Source: Kamptonema formosum PCC 10802 (GTDB lineage: Bacteria > Cyanobacteriota > Cyanobacteriia > Cyanobacteriales > Oscillatoriaceae). Taken from it: a stretch of DNA of 64,000 bases. A program made the translations under genes and the position numbers. This document shows positions 33,722 through 43,500 of this stretch, piece after piece. The notes under the pieces are model-generated. The model was not told the DNA's origin, did not search any database, and saw only the letters and a list, made by a program, of their open reading frames with translations. Location of the stretch: assembly GCF_000332335.1 (NCBI RefSeq), contig NZ_KB235948.1:1896552-1960551 (forward strand), given 5' to 3'. Within the stretch, counting starts at the first letter, position 1, and each line of letters begins with the position of its first letter.

Positions 33722-34042
33722 ATGTTTTCTGGAGAAGTAACCCTCATCCAAGTGCCGGTGCCCTTGAATAGCTGGTATTGCGGCGTGCCTTTAACTGCGG
33801 TAAAGTTACCGGACAAGTGCAAGTGCTTGGGACTGGTAAGAGAAGGACAAGTCATTCTACCCAGTCAGAACCCAACGCTGGGCAGTGGGGATACCATCTT
33901 AGCAGTGGCACTCAATCCCGCTCTCGCACCCGTTGTAGAACTCACCTTAAAAAAAACCTGTCCAGTTTTATGCCATTCTTTCAAAAGCCCCCCAAGGGCT
34001 TCAGAAGCTGAGCGAGCCGATGAGGATGTTTATTTTGGCTGA
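33722..34042 (+). CDS. TrkA-C (RCK_C) domain small protein upstream of kdpA
   Basis: 106 residues. Residues about 1-80 read as a stand-alone RCK_C/TrkA-C domain: FSGEVTLIQVPVPLNSWYCG, LTAVKLPDKCKCLGLVREG and LGSGDTILAVALNPAL. Such domains bind regulatory ligands, including cyclic di-AMP in several potassium transporters. The gene ends 3 bp before kdpA and so is co-transcribed. No N-terminal RCK nucleotide domain is present, which is normal for this small cyanobacterial form. The start is uncertain and no clear ribosome-binding site was seen. Confidence 0.7.
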   Translation: MFSGEVTLIQVPVPLNSWYCGVPLTAVKLPDKCKCLGLVREGQVILPSQNPTLGSGDTILAVALNPALAPVVELTLKKTCPVLCHSFKSPPRASEAERADEDVYFG

Positions 34043-34045
34043 ATT

Positions 34046-35746
34046 ATGTGGCAAGGCTTAATCCAAATAGTGCTGACGCTGCTCATTGTAGTGGCCATAG
34101 CGCCTTTCTTTGGCAGTTACATGGCGGGGGTTTTCCTGGGAGAACAAACCCGCCTTGACCGCTTCCTGGTGCCGGTGGAGCGAACCCTCTACAAACTGGG
34201 TGGCGTTCGCTGGCAACAGAACATGACCGGCCCTCAGTACATCCGTGCGGTGCTAGTCAGCAACCTCGTCATGGGGGTATTTGTCTATTCTATCATCACC
34301 CTGCAGGGTGCGCTGCCCCTGAATCCCACCGGCTTGCCGGCACCCAGCTGGGATTTAGCCCTGCACACCACCATCTCCTTTATAACCAATACCGACCAGC
34401 AGCACTACGCCGGCGAAACCACCTTAAGCTACGCCTCTCAGATGCTAGCGCTGGGGTTTTTGATGTTTACCTCATCCGCCACCGGCATCGCAGTAGCCAT
34501 CGCCTTCATTCGCGGCTTAACCGGCAAACCACTGGGCAACTTCTACGCTGACTTAACCCTATCCATCACCCGGATATTGCTGCCGGTTTCCATCCTTGGC
34601 GCAATTGCGCTCATCATTCTGGGCGTCCCCGAAACCCTAGCGGCACCGGCAACCGCTACCACCCTAGAAGGTGCCACGCAAGTCATTTCCAGAGGGCCGG
34701 TGGCCCACTTTGAAATCATCAAACAGCTGGGAGAAAACGGCGGCGGCTTCTTTAGTGCCAACTCCGCCCACCCCTACGAAAATCCCAACCCCCTTTCCAA
34801 CCTGATTGAAACCATCGCAATGGTTGCCATCCCCGCCTCGCTGATTCACACCTACGGCATCATTGCCAATAACAGAAAGCAAGGCTGGCTGCTGTTCTGG
34901 ATGGTCTTTCTCATCTATGCCATTCTGGTTGTAATCGCCGCCGCCGGAGAGTTCCAAGGAAATCCCCTCGCCAACAACCTCCTGGGAATGCAGCAACCCA
35001 ACCTAGAAGGAAAAGAAGTGCGATTTGGCTGGGCGCAGACAGCCCTGTGGGCAGTCACCACCACCGGCACCATGTGCGGCGCAGTCAATGGAATGCACGA
35101 CTCCCTGATGCCAGCCGGCGGTTTTGTCACCCTGTTTAACATGTTCCTGCAAATCGTCTGGGGCGGACAGGGCACCGGCACGGCATACTTATTCGTCTTC
35201 CTGATTTTAACCGTATTTCTCACCGGCTTGATGGTAGGGCGCACTCCCGAATTCTTGGGTCGCAAAATTGAAAAGCGAGAAATCGTCCTAGCCAGCGTAA
35301 TTCTCCTCGTTCACCCCATAGCAATCTTAATCCCCGCTGCCCTTACCCTCGCCTTTCCCGACAGCCTCGCCGGCACCACCAATCCCGGCTTTCACGGACT
35401 CTCCCAAGTCGTCTACGAATACACCTCCGCCGCCGCCAACAATGGCTCCGGCTTTGAAGGATTGGCAGATGGAACCCCGTGGTGGAATCTCACGACCTGT
35501 TTCAGCCTCTTGCTGGGGCGCTACATCCCCATTATCGCCCTGCTGCTGCTAGCAGACAGCATGGCAAATAAACAGCCCGCACCCGAAACAGCCGGCACCC
35601 TGCGCACCGACACCCGCCTGTTCACCAGCGTTACAGCCGGCGCAATCTTAATCCTCGGTGCCCTGACCTTCTTCCCAGTTCTCGCCCTCGGACCGATGGC
35701 CGAAGCCTTTAAAATTGCCAGCGAAGCAACAACAAAAATCCCCTAA
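34046..35746 (+). CDS. kdpA: Potassium-transporting ATPase A chain
   Basis: 566 residues with about ten membrane helices. KdpA signatures: [33 protein letters not shown] and [21 protein letters not shown] (selectivity filter regions), then [19 protein letters not shown] and [17 protein letters not shown]. KdpA binds and translocates K+ in the high-affinity KdpFABC pump. It follows the TrkA-C gene by 3 bp and precedes kdpB by 37 bp. Length is normal. Confidence 0.97.
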   Translation: MWQGLIQIVLTLLIVVAIAPFFGSYMAGVFLGEQTRLDRFLVPVERTLYKLGGVRWQQNMTGPQYIRAVLVSNLVMGVFVYSIITLQGALPLNPTGLPAPSWDLALHTTISFITNTDQQHYAGETTLSYASQMLALGFLMFTSSATGIAVAIAFIRGLTGKPLGNFYADLTLSITRILLPVSILGAIALIILGVPETLAAPATATTLEGATQVISRGPVAHFEIIKQLGENGGGFFSANSAHPYENPNPLSNLIETIAMVAIPASLIHTYGIIANNRKQGWLLFWMVFLIYAILVVIAAAGEFQGNPLANNLLGMQQPNLEGKEVRFGWAQTALWAVTTTGTMCGAVNGMHDSLMPAGGFVTLFNMFLQIVWGGQGTGTAYLFVFLILTVFLTGLMVGRTPEFLGRKIEKREIVLASVILLVHPIAILIPAALTLAFPDSLAGTTNPGFHGLSQVVYEYTSAAANNGSGFEGLADGTPWWNLTTCFSLLLGRYIPIIALLLLADSMANKQPAPETAGTLRTDTRLFTSVTAGAILILGALTFFPVLALGPMAEAFKIASEATTKIP

Positions 35747-35783
35747 TCCCCTAATCCCGGCACCAACAGCAGACACTTGAAAA

Positions 35784-37877
35784 ATGACAAATCCACCCTC
35801 CAAACCCAGACAAACTCCACGCGGACCGCGCCATTCTCGGAGACACACGCCAAAAGCCGATACCAGAGGTCTGTACAGAAGAGCGATTCGGGAATCCTTC
35901 GTCAAGCTTGACCCCCACATTGCGGTGAAAAACCCGGTCATGTTTATTGTTTGGGTCGGCACAATCGTCACCGCACTGCTGACAGCTGACCCGTACTTGT
36001 TCGGTGCGGTTCCGGGAGAAAACCCGCGATTAATCAATGCCTCGATCGCGGTAATCCTGCTGTTCACCGTCCTATTTGCCAACTTTGCCGAAGCGGTAGC
36101 CGAAGGGCGGGGTAAGGCACAAGCTGACGCCTTGCGCTCTACCAAATCTGATACCGTCGCCCGCAAACTTTTGCCTGATGGCTCAGTGCAGGATGTATCT
36201 TCCACGAGTCTGAGAAAAGGCGATCTGGTGAAAATAATCGGCGGCGATCTGATTCCCGCTGACGGGGAGGTGATTGCCGGTGTCGCCAGTGTGGATGAGT
36301 CCGCGATTACCGGCGAATCCGCGCCGGTGCTCAAAGAACCGGGCTCTGATATAGCTAGTTCCGTCACCGGCGGGACGCGCATTCTCTCCGACGAACTCAC
36401 TATCCGAGTTACAGTCGATCCGGGGAAGGGATTTATTGACCGGATGATCGCCCTTGTGGAAGGCGCTGAGCGCAGCAAGACGCCCAATGAAATTGCCCTG
36501 ACGGTGTTGCTGGCGGTCCTGACTCAGGTGTTCCTGATTGTGGTGGCGACTTTACCGCCAATTGCCAATTATGTCAAGAGTCCGGTGAGCGTGGCGATTT
36601 TGATTTCCCTGCTGGTGGCGCTGATTCCCACAACTATCGGCGGTTTGCTCAGCGCTATCGGGATTGCCGGCATGGATCGGGTGGCTCAGTTTAATGTGGT
36701 GGCCACTTCGGGACGGGCGGTGGAGGCGTGCGGCGATGTCAATACCCTGGTTTTGGATAAAACCGGCACGATTACCCTGGGAAACCGGCTGGCGGAGGAG
36801 TTTATTCCTGTCAGTGGCCACTCAATGGCGGAGATTGCCCGCGTCGCTCTCGCCGCCAGCGTGTTCGATGAGACTCCAGAAGGAAAATCTATTGTCCGTC
36901 TCGCTCAGAAGTTAGACGCAACAGTCGATTTTGACCGCCGCCAAGCCGAGGGTGTTGAGTTTTCCGCCAGAACGCGCATGAGTGGGACGAATTTGCCGGA
37001 TGGCCGCGAGGTGCGCAAGGGAGCGGTGGATGCGATTAAGGGGTTTGTGCGCTCGCGGGGTGGGAGGCTGACGCCGGAACTGGATACGGCTTACGAGCGC
37101 GTTTCCCGTCTGGGAGGCACACCTCTGGCAGTTTGTCAAGATGGGGAAATTTATGGCGTTGTCTATTTGAAGGATATTATTAAACCGGGGATTCGGGAGC
37201 GTTTTGACCAGTTGCGGCGCATGGGGGTGCGCACGGTGATGCTGACGGGTGACAACCGGATTACGGCGTCGGTGATTGCGCAAGAAGCCGGTGTGGATGA
37301 TTTTATTGCGGAGGCGACGCCGGAAGACAAAATTTCGGTGATTCAAGCTGAGCAAGCGCAAGGCAAAATTGTGGCGATGACCGGCGACGGTACGAATGAC
37401 GCGCCGGCGCTGGCGCAAGCGAATGTGGGTTTGGCGATGAATTCTGGGACTCAGGCGGCTAAGGAAGCTGCAAATATGGTAGATTTGGATTCTGACCCCA
37501 CAAAACTGATTGATTTGGTGACAATTGGCAAGCAGTTGCTGATTACTCGCGGGGCGCTGACGACGTTTTCTGTTGCCAATGATATTGCGAAATATTTTGC
37601 GATTATTCCGGCGATGTTTGCTGAGGCGGGAATTGGCAGTTTGAATGTGATGGGGCTGGCGAGTGCGAATTCTGCGGTCCTGTCGGCGCTGATTTATAAT
37701 GCGCTGATTATTCCGGTGCTGATTCCGCTGGCGCTGCGGGGGGTTGAGTTTAGGCCGCTTACGGCTGACCAGCTGTTGCGGCGCAATATTTTGATTTATG
37801 GTTTGGGGGGTGTGGTTGCGCCTTTTGTTGCAATTAAGTTGATTGATGTTTTGGTTGCGTCTGTGGGGTTGGGGTAG
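35784..37877 (+). CDS. kdpB: Potassium-transporting P-type ATPase B chain
   Basis: 697 residues. P-type ATPase motifs in order: [14 protein letters not shown] (TGES), [13 protein letters not shown] (phosphorylated Asp), [11 protein letters not shown] (nucleotide-binding), [11 protein letters not shown] and [20 protein letters not shown] (hinge). KdpB hydrolyses ATP to drive K+ uptake by KdpA. It is in the inner membrane, about seven helices. The region has a slight excess of Arg/Thr at the N-terminus ([17 protein letters not shown]), typical of cyanobacterial KdpB. Confidence 0.97.
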   Translation: MTNPPSKPRQTPRGPRHSRRHTPKADTRGLYRRAIRESFVKLDPHIAVKNPVMFIVWVGTIVTALLTADPYLFGAVPGENPRLINASIAVILLFTVLFANFAEAVAEGRGKAQADALRSTKSDTVARKLLPDGSVQDVSSTSLRKGDLVKIIGGDLIPADGEVIAGVASVDESAITGESAPVLKEPGSDIASSVTGGTRILSDELTIRVTVDPGKGFIDRMIALVEGAERSKTPNEIALTVLLAVLTQVFLIVVATLPPIANYVKSPVSVAILISLLVALIPTTIGGLLSAIGIAGMDRVAQFNVVATSGRAVEACGDVNTLVLDKTGTITLGNRLAEEFIPVSGHSMAEIARVALAASVFDETPEGKSIVRLAQKLDATVDFDRRQAEGVEFSARTRMSGTNLPDGREVRKGAVDAIKGFVRSRGGRLTPELDTAYERVSRLGGTPLAVCQDGEIYGVVYLKDIIKPGIRERFDQLRRMGVRTVMLTGDNRITASVIAQEAGVDDFIAEATPEDKISVIQAEQAQGKIVAMTGDGTNDAPALAQANVGLAMNSGTQAAKEAANMVDLDSDPTKLIDLVTIGKQLLITRGALTTFSVANDIAKYFAIIPAMFAEAGIGSLNVMGLASANSAVLSALIYNALIIPVLIPLALRGVEFRPLTADQLLRRNILIYGLGGVVAPFVAIKLIDVLVASVGLG

Positions 37878-38054
37878 AAATGTTTAGAAATGAACCGCCA
37901 AGACGCCAAGGACGCCAAGAAAGAGAGGAGAGGTATGAAGAGGGTTAAGTTTGTAATGCCTAGTTGGGATAAAGGGGATTTTTTTCTAGGGCTGGAAAGG
38001 TTTTACTACCACCTTTTTCAATCCCAAATCCAAAATCAAAAATCCAAAATTGGT

Positions 38055-38261
38055 ATGAGAGGGATGTGGGGCCGGCAGGGGGTGCCGGTGGGGCTGTTTT
38101 TGCTGATGTGTTTGAATTTGGTGCTGGCACCGGCTGTTTGGGCTGCTGCCGGTGGGGATATTGAGCGTCGCGCTGCCTGGGCGATTGGCCTTTTGGGGAT
38201 TTTGACGCTGGGGCTTTCTGTTTATTTGTTTATGGTTATTTTCCAGCCAGAACGGTTTTAA
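38055..38261 (+). CDS. kdpF: KdpF-like subunit (extended form)
   Basis: 68 residues from ATG 38055. A first hydrophobic segment (LFLLMCLNLVLAPAVWAAA) is followed by the KdpF-like C-terminal helix (ILTLGLSVYLFMVIFQPERF), the part that corresponds to the 29-residue KdpF of E. coli. I reject the longer frame from 37890, because 37890-38050 consists of dispersed repeats (a GACGCCAAGGACGCCAAG block and a GGAAAGGTTTTACTACC block also seen near 47262-47330). KdpF stabilises the KdpABC complex. Confidence 0.75.
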   Translation: MRGMWGRQGVPVGLFLLMCLNLVLAPAVWAAAGGDIERRAAWAIGLLGILTLGLSVYLFMVIFQPERF

Positions 38262-38394
38262 GAGGCGCTATCTCGGCAGTTAAGGGGGCAGAGCTTCCCA
38301 AGGCAAGGTTGCCAAACGAGAAGGGAGGCAGAGCCTCCCAGTTTCATTCCCAGGCGGAGCCTGGGAACGAGAAAATTACCGATGAGAGAAAAGT

Positions 38395-38997
38395 ATGTCT
38401 GTAATTCGAGAAGTTATCACCGGCATTCGCGTCACTCTGGTCCTGTGGGTAATGACGGCGCTGATTTATCCGCTGTTTGTGGTGGGTGCCGGTCAGGTGC
38501 TGTTTCCTTATCAGGCGAATGGCAGTATCATCTCAAATGCCGGCACGCCGGTGGGGTCCGCTTTGATAGGTCAGGGCTTTACTTCTGACCGGTATTTCTG
38601 GAGCCGTCCGAGCACGACGAATTACAGCAGCTTCACACCGGCACAGCGCGATCCCAAGAATGTCGGGCAAATTGCGGGCGTGTCTGGTGCCAGCAATCAG
38701 GCTCCGGGCAATCCCGACTTGCTCAAACGGATTCAATCGCAAGCAGGCCAGCTGGCGCAGGCGAATATCCTGTCAACTGCGGATCTGGTGTACACGTCAG
38801 GCTCCAGCTTGGACCCGCATATTAGCGTGGGGGCGGCGTATGCCCAAGCGAAACGGGTTGCTGCAGCGCGGGGGCTGCCCTCTGATCGGGTGCAGGGGCT
38901 GATTCCCAAACACACGGAGGGCAGATTCCTGTGGGTGTTCGGGGAACCTGGCGTCAATGTCCTGCGTCTGAATCTGGCTCTGGACGCTCTGCAGTAG
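38395..38997 (+). CDS. kdpC: Potassium-transporting ATPase C chain
   Basis: 200 residues with one N-terminal membrane helix (ITGIRVTLVLWVMTALIYPL) and the KdpC conserved segments GSALIGQGFTSDRYFWSRPS, DLVYTSGSSLDPHISVGAA and LWVFGEPGVNVLRLNLALD. KdpC supports ATP binding in the pump. It lies 134 bp after kdpF. The final third is duplicated, frameshifted, at 40636-40924. Confidence 0.95.
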   Translation: MSVIREVITGIRVTLVLWVMTALIYPLFVVGAGQVLFPYQANGSIISNAGTPVGSALIGQGFTSDRYFWSRPSTTNYSSFTPAQRDPKNVGQIAGVSGASNQAPGNPDLLKRIQSQAGQLAQANILSTADLVYTSGSSLDPHISVGAAYAQAKRVAAARGLPSDRVQGLIPKHTEGRFLWVFGEPGVNVLRLNLALDALQ

Positions 38998-39132
38998 GGT
39001 GGGTTAATACAAATCCCCATAGCTATTTGCCCTAACTTAGGGGAAAATAAGGCTTGTCGGGGAGATGGGGAGAAGAAATCTTATTTTTTCCCAAATCCTT
39101 GGAAAAGTCAGCGCACTGCAAACCCCTGAAAT

Positions 39133-39204
39133 ATGTTGCAGAATGTACGGGTCAGAATTCGCCGGCAGCCAATGCTACAGCCCCGGACGCAGGTAGACTT
39201 ATGA
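39133..39204 (+). pseudogene. rodA 5' remnant upstream of kdpD
   Basis: A 23-codon frame ends in TGA at 39202-39204. It aligns with the first 23 codons of rodA at 41058: MLQNVRVRIRRQ against MFQNVRVKIRRQ, then PMLQPRTQVDL against SMLQPWHQVDW. Its stop overlaps the kdpD ATG, marking the join where the rest of rodA was deleted. Confidence 0.85.
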
Positions 39205-40334
39205 TTGATAAAAGTCAGATAGCCAGCCAGCTGCACTCACCGGCACCCCACAGCCGCTGCCGGCGGGGCAAGCACAAAATCTTTATTGGCATGGCTCCAG
39301 GCGTCGGCAAAACTTACCGCATGCTTGAAGAAGCTCGCCAACTTAAAGAGGAAGGAATTGATGTCGTTATCGGGCTGCTGGAAACCCACGGGCGGCGGGA
39401 AACAGCTGAACAAGCGTTAGGGCTAGAAATTGCCCCCCGCAAGCAAATCATCCGAGGGGGGATGACGCTTACTGAAATGGATGCGGATGCAATTTTGGAG
39501 CGAGCGCCCAAGCTGGTTTTGGTGGACGAGCTGGCGCACACCAATGTCCCCGGCTCCGCACGGGAAAAGCGCTACCAGGATGTGGAAGTTATTTTAGCTG
39601 CCGGTGCTGATGTTTATTCTACTGTTAATATTCAGCATTTGGAAAGTCTCAATGACTTGGTAGCCCGGATTACCGGCGTGGTGGTGCGAGAGCGCATCCC
39701 CGACCGGCTTCTGGAAGAAGCGGATGAGGTGGTGCTAGTTGACGTGACCCCGGAAACCCTGGAAGACCGGCTGCAGGAAGGCAAAATCTACGCGCCGGAA
39801 AAAATCGAGCAATCCTTGGCAAACTTTTTCCAGCGCCGCCACCTGATTGCCCTGCGGGAGTTGGCGCTGCGCCAGCTGGCAGATCGGATCGAAGAAGATG
39901 CTAAGGCTTCCACCCCAGCCGGTCAGTTCTGCAATATCCAAGAACGGGTTTTGGTGTGCGTTTCAACTTACCCCAATTCGGTGCAGTTGCTGCGCCGGGG
40001 TGCCCGAATTGCTAATTATATGAATGCCAAGCTCTACGCGGTTTTCGTGGACAATCCCGACCGCTTTCTCTCCAAGGTGGAGAGCCTTCACGTTGAAACT
40101 TGTGAGAAGCTCTGTAAAGAATTCGGGGGCGAATTTCTGCGAGTTACCAGCAACAGTGCTTCTAAGGGGATTGCTGAAGTGGCAGAAAACTATGGGATTA
40201 CTAATATCGTGCTGGGCGAAACTCGCCGGTCTCGCTGGGAGTTGCTGCTGCGGGGGTCGCTCGCCCAACAGCTGATGCGATTAGTTAAACACATTGATTT
40301 GCACATTATCGCCACGGAGAAAACGCCGTATTGA
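39201..40334 (+). CDS. kdpD: KdpD N-terminal type sensor (KdpD domain plus Usp-like domain)
   Basis: 377 residues from ATG 39201. Residues about 22-230 are the KdpD domain: Walker A GMAPGVGKT (30-38), ETHGRRET, LVLVDELAHTNVPGS (Walker B region) and DVYSTVNIQHLESLND. Residues about 240-375 resemble a universal-stress-protein-like domain (RVLVCVSTYPNSVQLLRRGA ... NIVLGETRRSRW). The membrane and kinase domains of E. coli KdpD are absent, as is usual for cyanobacterial KdpD. It probably senses nucleotides or potassium status and acts through another kinase. The 5' side contains a rodA remnant. Confidence 0.92.
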   Translation: MIDKSQIASQLHSPAPHSRCRRGKHKIFIGMAPGVGKTYRMLEEARQLKEEGIDVVIGLLETHGRRETAEQALGLEIAPRKQIIRGGMTLTEMDADAILERAPKLVLVDELAHTNVPGSAREKRYQDVEVILAAGADVYSTVNIQHLESLNDLVARITGVVVRERIPDRLLEEADEVVLVDVTPETLEDRLQEGKIYAPEKIEQSLANFFQRRHLIALRELALRQLADRIEEDAKASTPAGQFCNIQERVLVCVSTYPNSVQLLRRGARIANYMNAKLYAVFVDNPDRFLSKVESLHVETCEKLCKEFGGEFLRVTSNSASKGIAEVAENYGITNIVLGETRRSRWELLLRGSLAQQLMRLVKHIDLHIIATEKTPY

Positions 40335-40403
40335 GCCATTGAATATAGCGGAGGGCTTCTAAAAGTATCGCCTCCCATTTGTTAGAAATATTAAATTTAT
40401 TTG

Positions 40404-40502
40404 ATGTTCATAAACCTCTCAGTAATTGGTATTTTGGGGATTTTGACACTGGGGCTTTGCGTTTATTTGTTTACCGTTATTTTTCAGCCGGAAGGGTTTT
40501 AA
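40404..40502 (+). CDS. Second short KdpF copy
   Basis: 32 residues, MFINLSVIGILGILTLGLCV and YLFTVIFQPEGF, matching the C-terminal helix of kdpF at 38055 with a new short N-terminus. Its size is close to the 29-residue E. coli KdpF, so it could still be a functional peptide. It begins the degenerate second kdp segment and continues into a copy of the kdpF-kdpC intergenic DNA. Confidence 0.5.
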   Translation: MFINLSVIGILGILTLGLCVYLFTVIFQPEGF

Positions 40503-40635
40503 GAGGCGCTATCTCGGCAGTTAAGGGGGCAGAGCTTCCCAAGGCAAGGTTGCCAAACCAGAAGGGAGGCTCTGCCTCCCAGTTTCATTCCCAGGCGGTA
40601 GCCGCCGGCGTCGCGCAGGGTGCCTGGGAACGAGC

Positions 40636-40924
40636 AATCCCGACTTGCTCAAACGGATTCAATCTCCAGCAGGCCGGCTGGCGCAGGCGAATATCCCGGC
40701 GAGTGCGGATCTGGTGTGCACTTCTGGCTCTGGCAGAGGACCGGCATATTAGCGTGGGGGCGCAGGCAGCCCACGCGAAACGGGTTGCTGCAGCCCGGGC
40801 GCTGTCTGCCGATCGGGTGCGAGCGCTGATTCCCAAATACACGCAGGGCAGATTCCTGTGGGTGTTCGGGGAACCGGGGGTCAATGTCCTGCGGCTGAAT
40901 CTGGCACTGGACGCTCTCCAGTAG
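40636..40924 (+). pseudogene. kdpC remnant (truncated, frameshifted)
   Basis: Homologous to the last ~97 codons of kdpC. Reads NPDLLKRIQSPAGRLAQANI in one frame, then HISVGAQAAHAKRVAAARAL and LWVFGEPGVNVLRLNLALD in another after a frameshift near 40735-40745. The first ~100 codons of kdpC are missing: the copy of the kdpF-kdpC spacer is joined directly at GCAATCCCGAC. Nucleotide similarity to the intact copy is roughly 85-90% by eye. Confidence 0.88.
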
Positions 40925-41057
40925 GGTGCGCTATTAACAATCTCTGCGAGTAAACGTCCTAAATTAGGGCAAAATAGGGCTTGTAGGGGGGAAGGGGAGA
41001 ATAAATCTCATTTTCCCCAGCCCTCGGAAAAGTCAGCTCACCGCAAACCCCTGAAAT

Positions 41058-42332
41058 ATGTTTCAGAATGTACGGGTCAAAATTCGCCGGCAGTCAATGC
41101 TACAACCTTGGCACCAAGTAGACTGGTTGCTACTCACCCTGGCAGTGGGTCTGGCCCTGTTCGGGGGAGTTATGATCCGCAGTGTGGAGTTAAACCTGGG
41201 AGAAAAAAACTGGTTGCAGCACTGGGGCACCACCGGAGTGGGTTTGGTATTAGCGCTGTCGATCGCCCGCAGCCGTTATGAGAAGCTAATGGATTGGAAG
41301 TGGGTCATCTACGGCACGATCAATCTGTCGCTGATTGCCGTCAGGTTTATCGGCACCCAAGCGCTGGGAGCGCAGCGGTGGATTAACGTTTTTGGCTTTC
41401 ACGTCCAACCCTCGGAATTTGCCAAGGTGGGGGTGATAATCACCCTAGCCGCTTTGCTGCACGAGCGCAACGCCAATACCATCCCCAATATGTTCAAGAT
41501 AATGGGGGTGACAGCTGTCCCCTGGGCGCTGGTGTTTTTGGAGCCGAATCTGGGAACTTCGCTGGTGTTTGGCGCGATCACCCTGGGAATGCTTTACTGG
41601 GGCAATGCCAATCCGGGCTGGCTGATCCTGCTGCTTTCGCCGGTTGTGTCGGCTATCCTCTTTAATGTGAAGATTCTCTGGTGGCAGAATCTGCCGGTGG
41701 TTTGGGGTGTCTGGGTGATTGCGATGGGTGCGATCGGTTTGTTCACCCTGCCCAAGCGGTGGATTGGTTCCGTAGGAGCCTTGGTGGTGAACGCGGTTTC
41801 AGGATGGCTGGGACATGTGTTCTGGGGTCTGTTACATGACTATCAAAAACAGCGCCTGATTCTATTTTTAGACCCCGATCAAGACCCCTTGGGAGGGGGG
41901 TATCACCTGATCCAATCTCGGATTGCTATTGGTGCCGGCCAACTTTGGGGGCGGGGCCTGTATCAGGGAACGCAAACCCAACTCAATTTTATCCCAGAAC
42001 AGCATACGGATTTCATCTTTTCTGCCATTGGCGAAGAGCTGGGCTTCGTTGGCTGCGTCGCGGTGTTTATCGGCTTCTGGCTGATCTTCCTGCGCCTGGT
42101 GATGATCGCTCAAAGCGCCAAAGACAGCTTCGGCTCTCTCTTGGCAATTGGCGTGCTGTCAATGATGGTATTTCAGCTGATTATTAATGTGGGCATGAAC
42201 ATCGGGCTAGCGCCGGTCACTGGGGTGCCGCTGCCTTTGCTCAGTTACGGTCGCTCGGCACTGCTGAGCAACTTTATTGCCATCGGACTGGTGGAATCGG
42301 TGGCTAATCACCGGCAGCGGAGCCGGTTTTAG
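41058..42332 (+). CDS. rodA: Rod shape-determining protein RodA (SEDS glycosyltransferase)
   Basis: 424 residues with about ten membrane helices and SEDS family signatures: GAQRWINVFGFHVQPSEFAKV, FLEPNLGTSL, GAGQLWGRGLYQGTQTQLNF, then IPEQHTDFIFSAIGEELGF and VPLPLLSYGRSALLSNF. RodA polymerises lipid II into glycan strands for lateral wall growth with a class B PBP. ATG 41058 is supported because the first 23 codons and the 150 bp upstream are duplicated before kdpD at 39133. It sits between degenerate kdpC and kdpD copies. Confidence 0.95.
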   Translation: MFQNVRVKIRRQSMLQPWHQVDWLLLTLAVGLALFGGVMIRSVELNLGEKNWLQHWGTTGVGLVLALSIARSRYEKLMDWKWVIYGTINLSLIAVRFIGTQALGAQRWINVFGFHVQPSEFAKVGVIITLAALLHERNANTIPNMFKIMGVTAVPWALVFLEPNLGTSLVFGAITLGMLYWGNANPGWLILLLSPVVSAILFNVKILWWQNLPVVWGVWVIAMGAIGLFTLPKRWIGSVGALVVNAVSGWLGHVFWGLLHDYQKQRLILFLDPDQDPLGGGYHLIQSRIAIGAGQLWGRGLYQGTQTQLNFIPEQHTDFIFSAIGEELGFVGCVAVFIGFWLIFLRLVMIAQSAKDSFGSLLAIGVLSMMVFQLIINVGMNIGLAPVTGVPLPLLSYGRSALLSNFIAIGLVESVANHRQRSRF

Positions 42333-42483
42333 CGAATCGTGCGGGGTGCCAGGTGTTAGGTATCAGGTGTTAGATATCCGGTGGCAGGGTGGCCGGTGGC
42401 CGTTTGTAGTTGGGCTAAAGCGTAAAGTTTGTAGTTGGGCTAAAGCCCAACCCGGCTTTCCCTGAACCCACCTAACTGCCAAA

Positions 42484-42523
42484 CCTCTTCCCCTAACCCC
42501 TAACCCCTAACCCCTAACCTAAC
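42484..42523. repeat. CCCTAAC heptamer array
   Basis: About five tandem CCCTAAC/CCTAACC units ending 2 bp before the ATG of the second kdpD copy. Similar arrays sit upstream of larE and of two receptor genes. Confidence 0.85.
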
Positions 42524-42525
42524 CT

Positions 42526-43248
42526 ATGATTGAGAAAAGTCAGATAGCCCATCAGCTGCACTCACCGGCACCGCAGTACAGCTGCCGGCGGGGCAAGCAC
42601 AAAATCTTTATTGGCATGGCTCCAGGCGTCGGCAAAACTTACCGCATGCTTGAAGAAGCTCGCCAACTTAAAGAGGAAGGAATTGATGTCGTTATCGGGC
42701 TGCTGGAAACCCACGGGCGGCGGGAAACAGCTGAACAAGCGTCAGGGCTGGAAATTGCCCCCCGCAAGCAAATCATCCGAGGGGGGATGACGCTTACGGA
42801 AATGGATGCGGATGCAATTTTGGAGCGAGCGCCCAAGCTGGTTTTGGTGGACGAGCTGGCGCACACCAATGTCCCCGGCTCCGCACGGGAAAAGCGCTAC
42901 CAGGATGTGGGAGTTATTTTAGCTGCCGGTGCTGATGTTTATTCTACTGTTAATATTCAGCATTTGGAAAGTCTCAATGACTTGGTAGCCCGGATTACCG
43001 GCGTGGTGGTGCGAGAGCGCATCCCCGACCGGCTTCTGGAAGAAGCGGATGAGGTGGTGCTAGTTGACGTGACCCCGGAAACCCTGGAAGACCGGCTGCA
43101 GGAAGGCAAAATCTACGCGCCGGAAAAAATCGAGCAATCCTTGGCGAACTTTTTCCAGCGCCGCCACCTAATTGCGCTGCGGGAGTTGGCGCTGCGCGAG
43201 CGAGCAGATAATATCGAGGAGGAGGGGTACATGGGGGCTCGTCAATAG
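42526..43248 (+). CDS. Truncated second KdpD copy (KdpD domain only)
   Basis: 240 residues, nearly identical to the first ~225 residues of kdpD at 39201, including Walker A GMAPGVGKT and LVDELAHTN. It then diverges (RERADNIEEEGYMGARQ) and stops, so the Usp-like domain is lost. The DNA match is close to complete over about 650 bp, much higher than the neighbouring kdpC remnant, which suggests recent gene conversion or retained selection. A CCCTAAC array directly precedes the ATG and no normal ribosome-binding site is visible. Expression is uncertain. Confidence 0.75.
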   Translation: MIEKSQIAHQLHSPAPQYSCRRGKHKIFIGMAPGVGKTYRMLEEARQLKEEGIDVVIGLLETHGRRETAEQASGLEIAPRKQIIRGGMTLTEMDADAILERAPKLVLVDELAHTNVPGSAREKRYQDVGVILAAGADVYSTVNIQHLESLNDLVARITGVVVRERIPDRLLEEADEVVLVDVTPETLEDRLQEGKIYAPEKIEQSLANFFQRRHLIALRELALRERADNIEEEGYMGARQ

Positions 43249-43500
43249 CTGTGACGCCCCCAAAGAAGCCTACTGTACAGAGCAGGCGATTGCCGTGGCC
43301 GGTGCGTCATTTAGGGGGAGCATACCTCTTTCGTCTCCCATCAGGAGCCAACGGAACCAGGGAACCTCAGGTAAATTGGCGAAGGTATTGTTAAAGAAAC
43401 CCGGTTTCTGTACCGGTTTCAGGTCGCACTCCAACCAATTCCCCATGCCATGAGCGGGCGTGCCGGCGTGCGGGCGTGCGGGCGCGCCCCAATCCCCAAT

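Noticed and set aside
37890-38054. Long N-terminal extension of KdpF
   Set aside because: The DNA consists of dispersed repeats also found near 12490, 47262 and 55545. The protein most likely starts at 38055.
40379-40924. Single 181-codon gene
   Set aside because: The first 90 codons are out of frame with kdpF and spacer homology. It is a composite of a kdpF copy, spacer and frameshifted kdpC.
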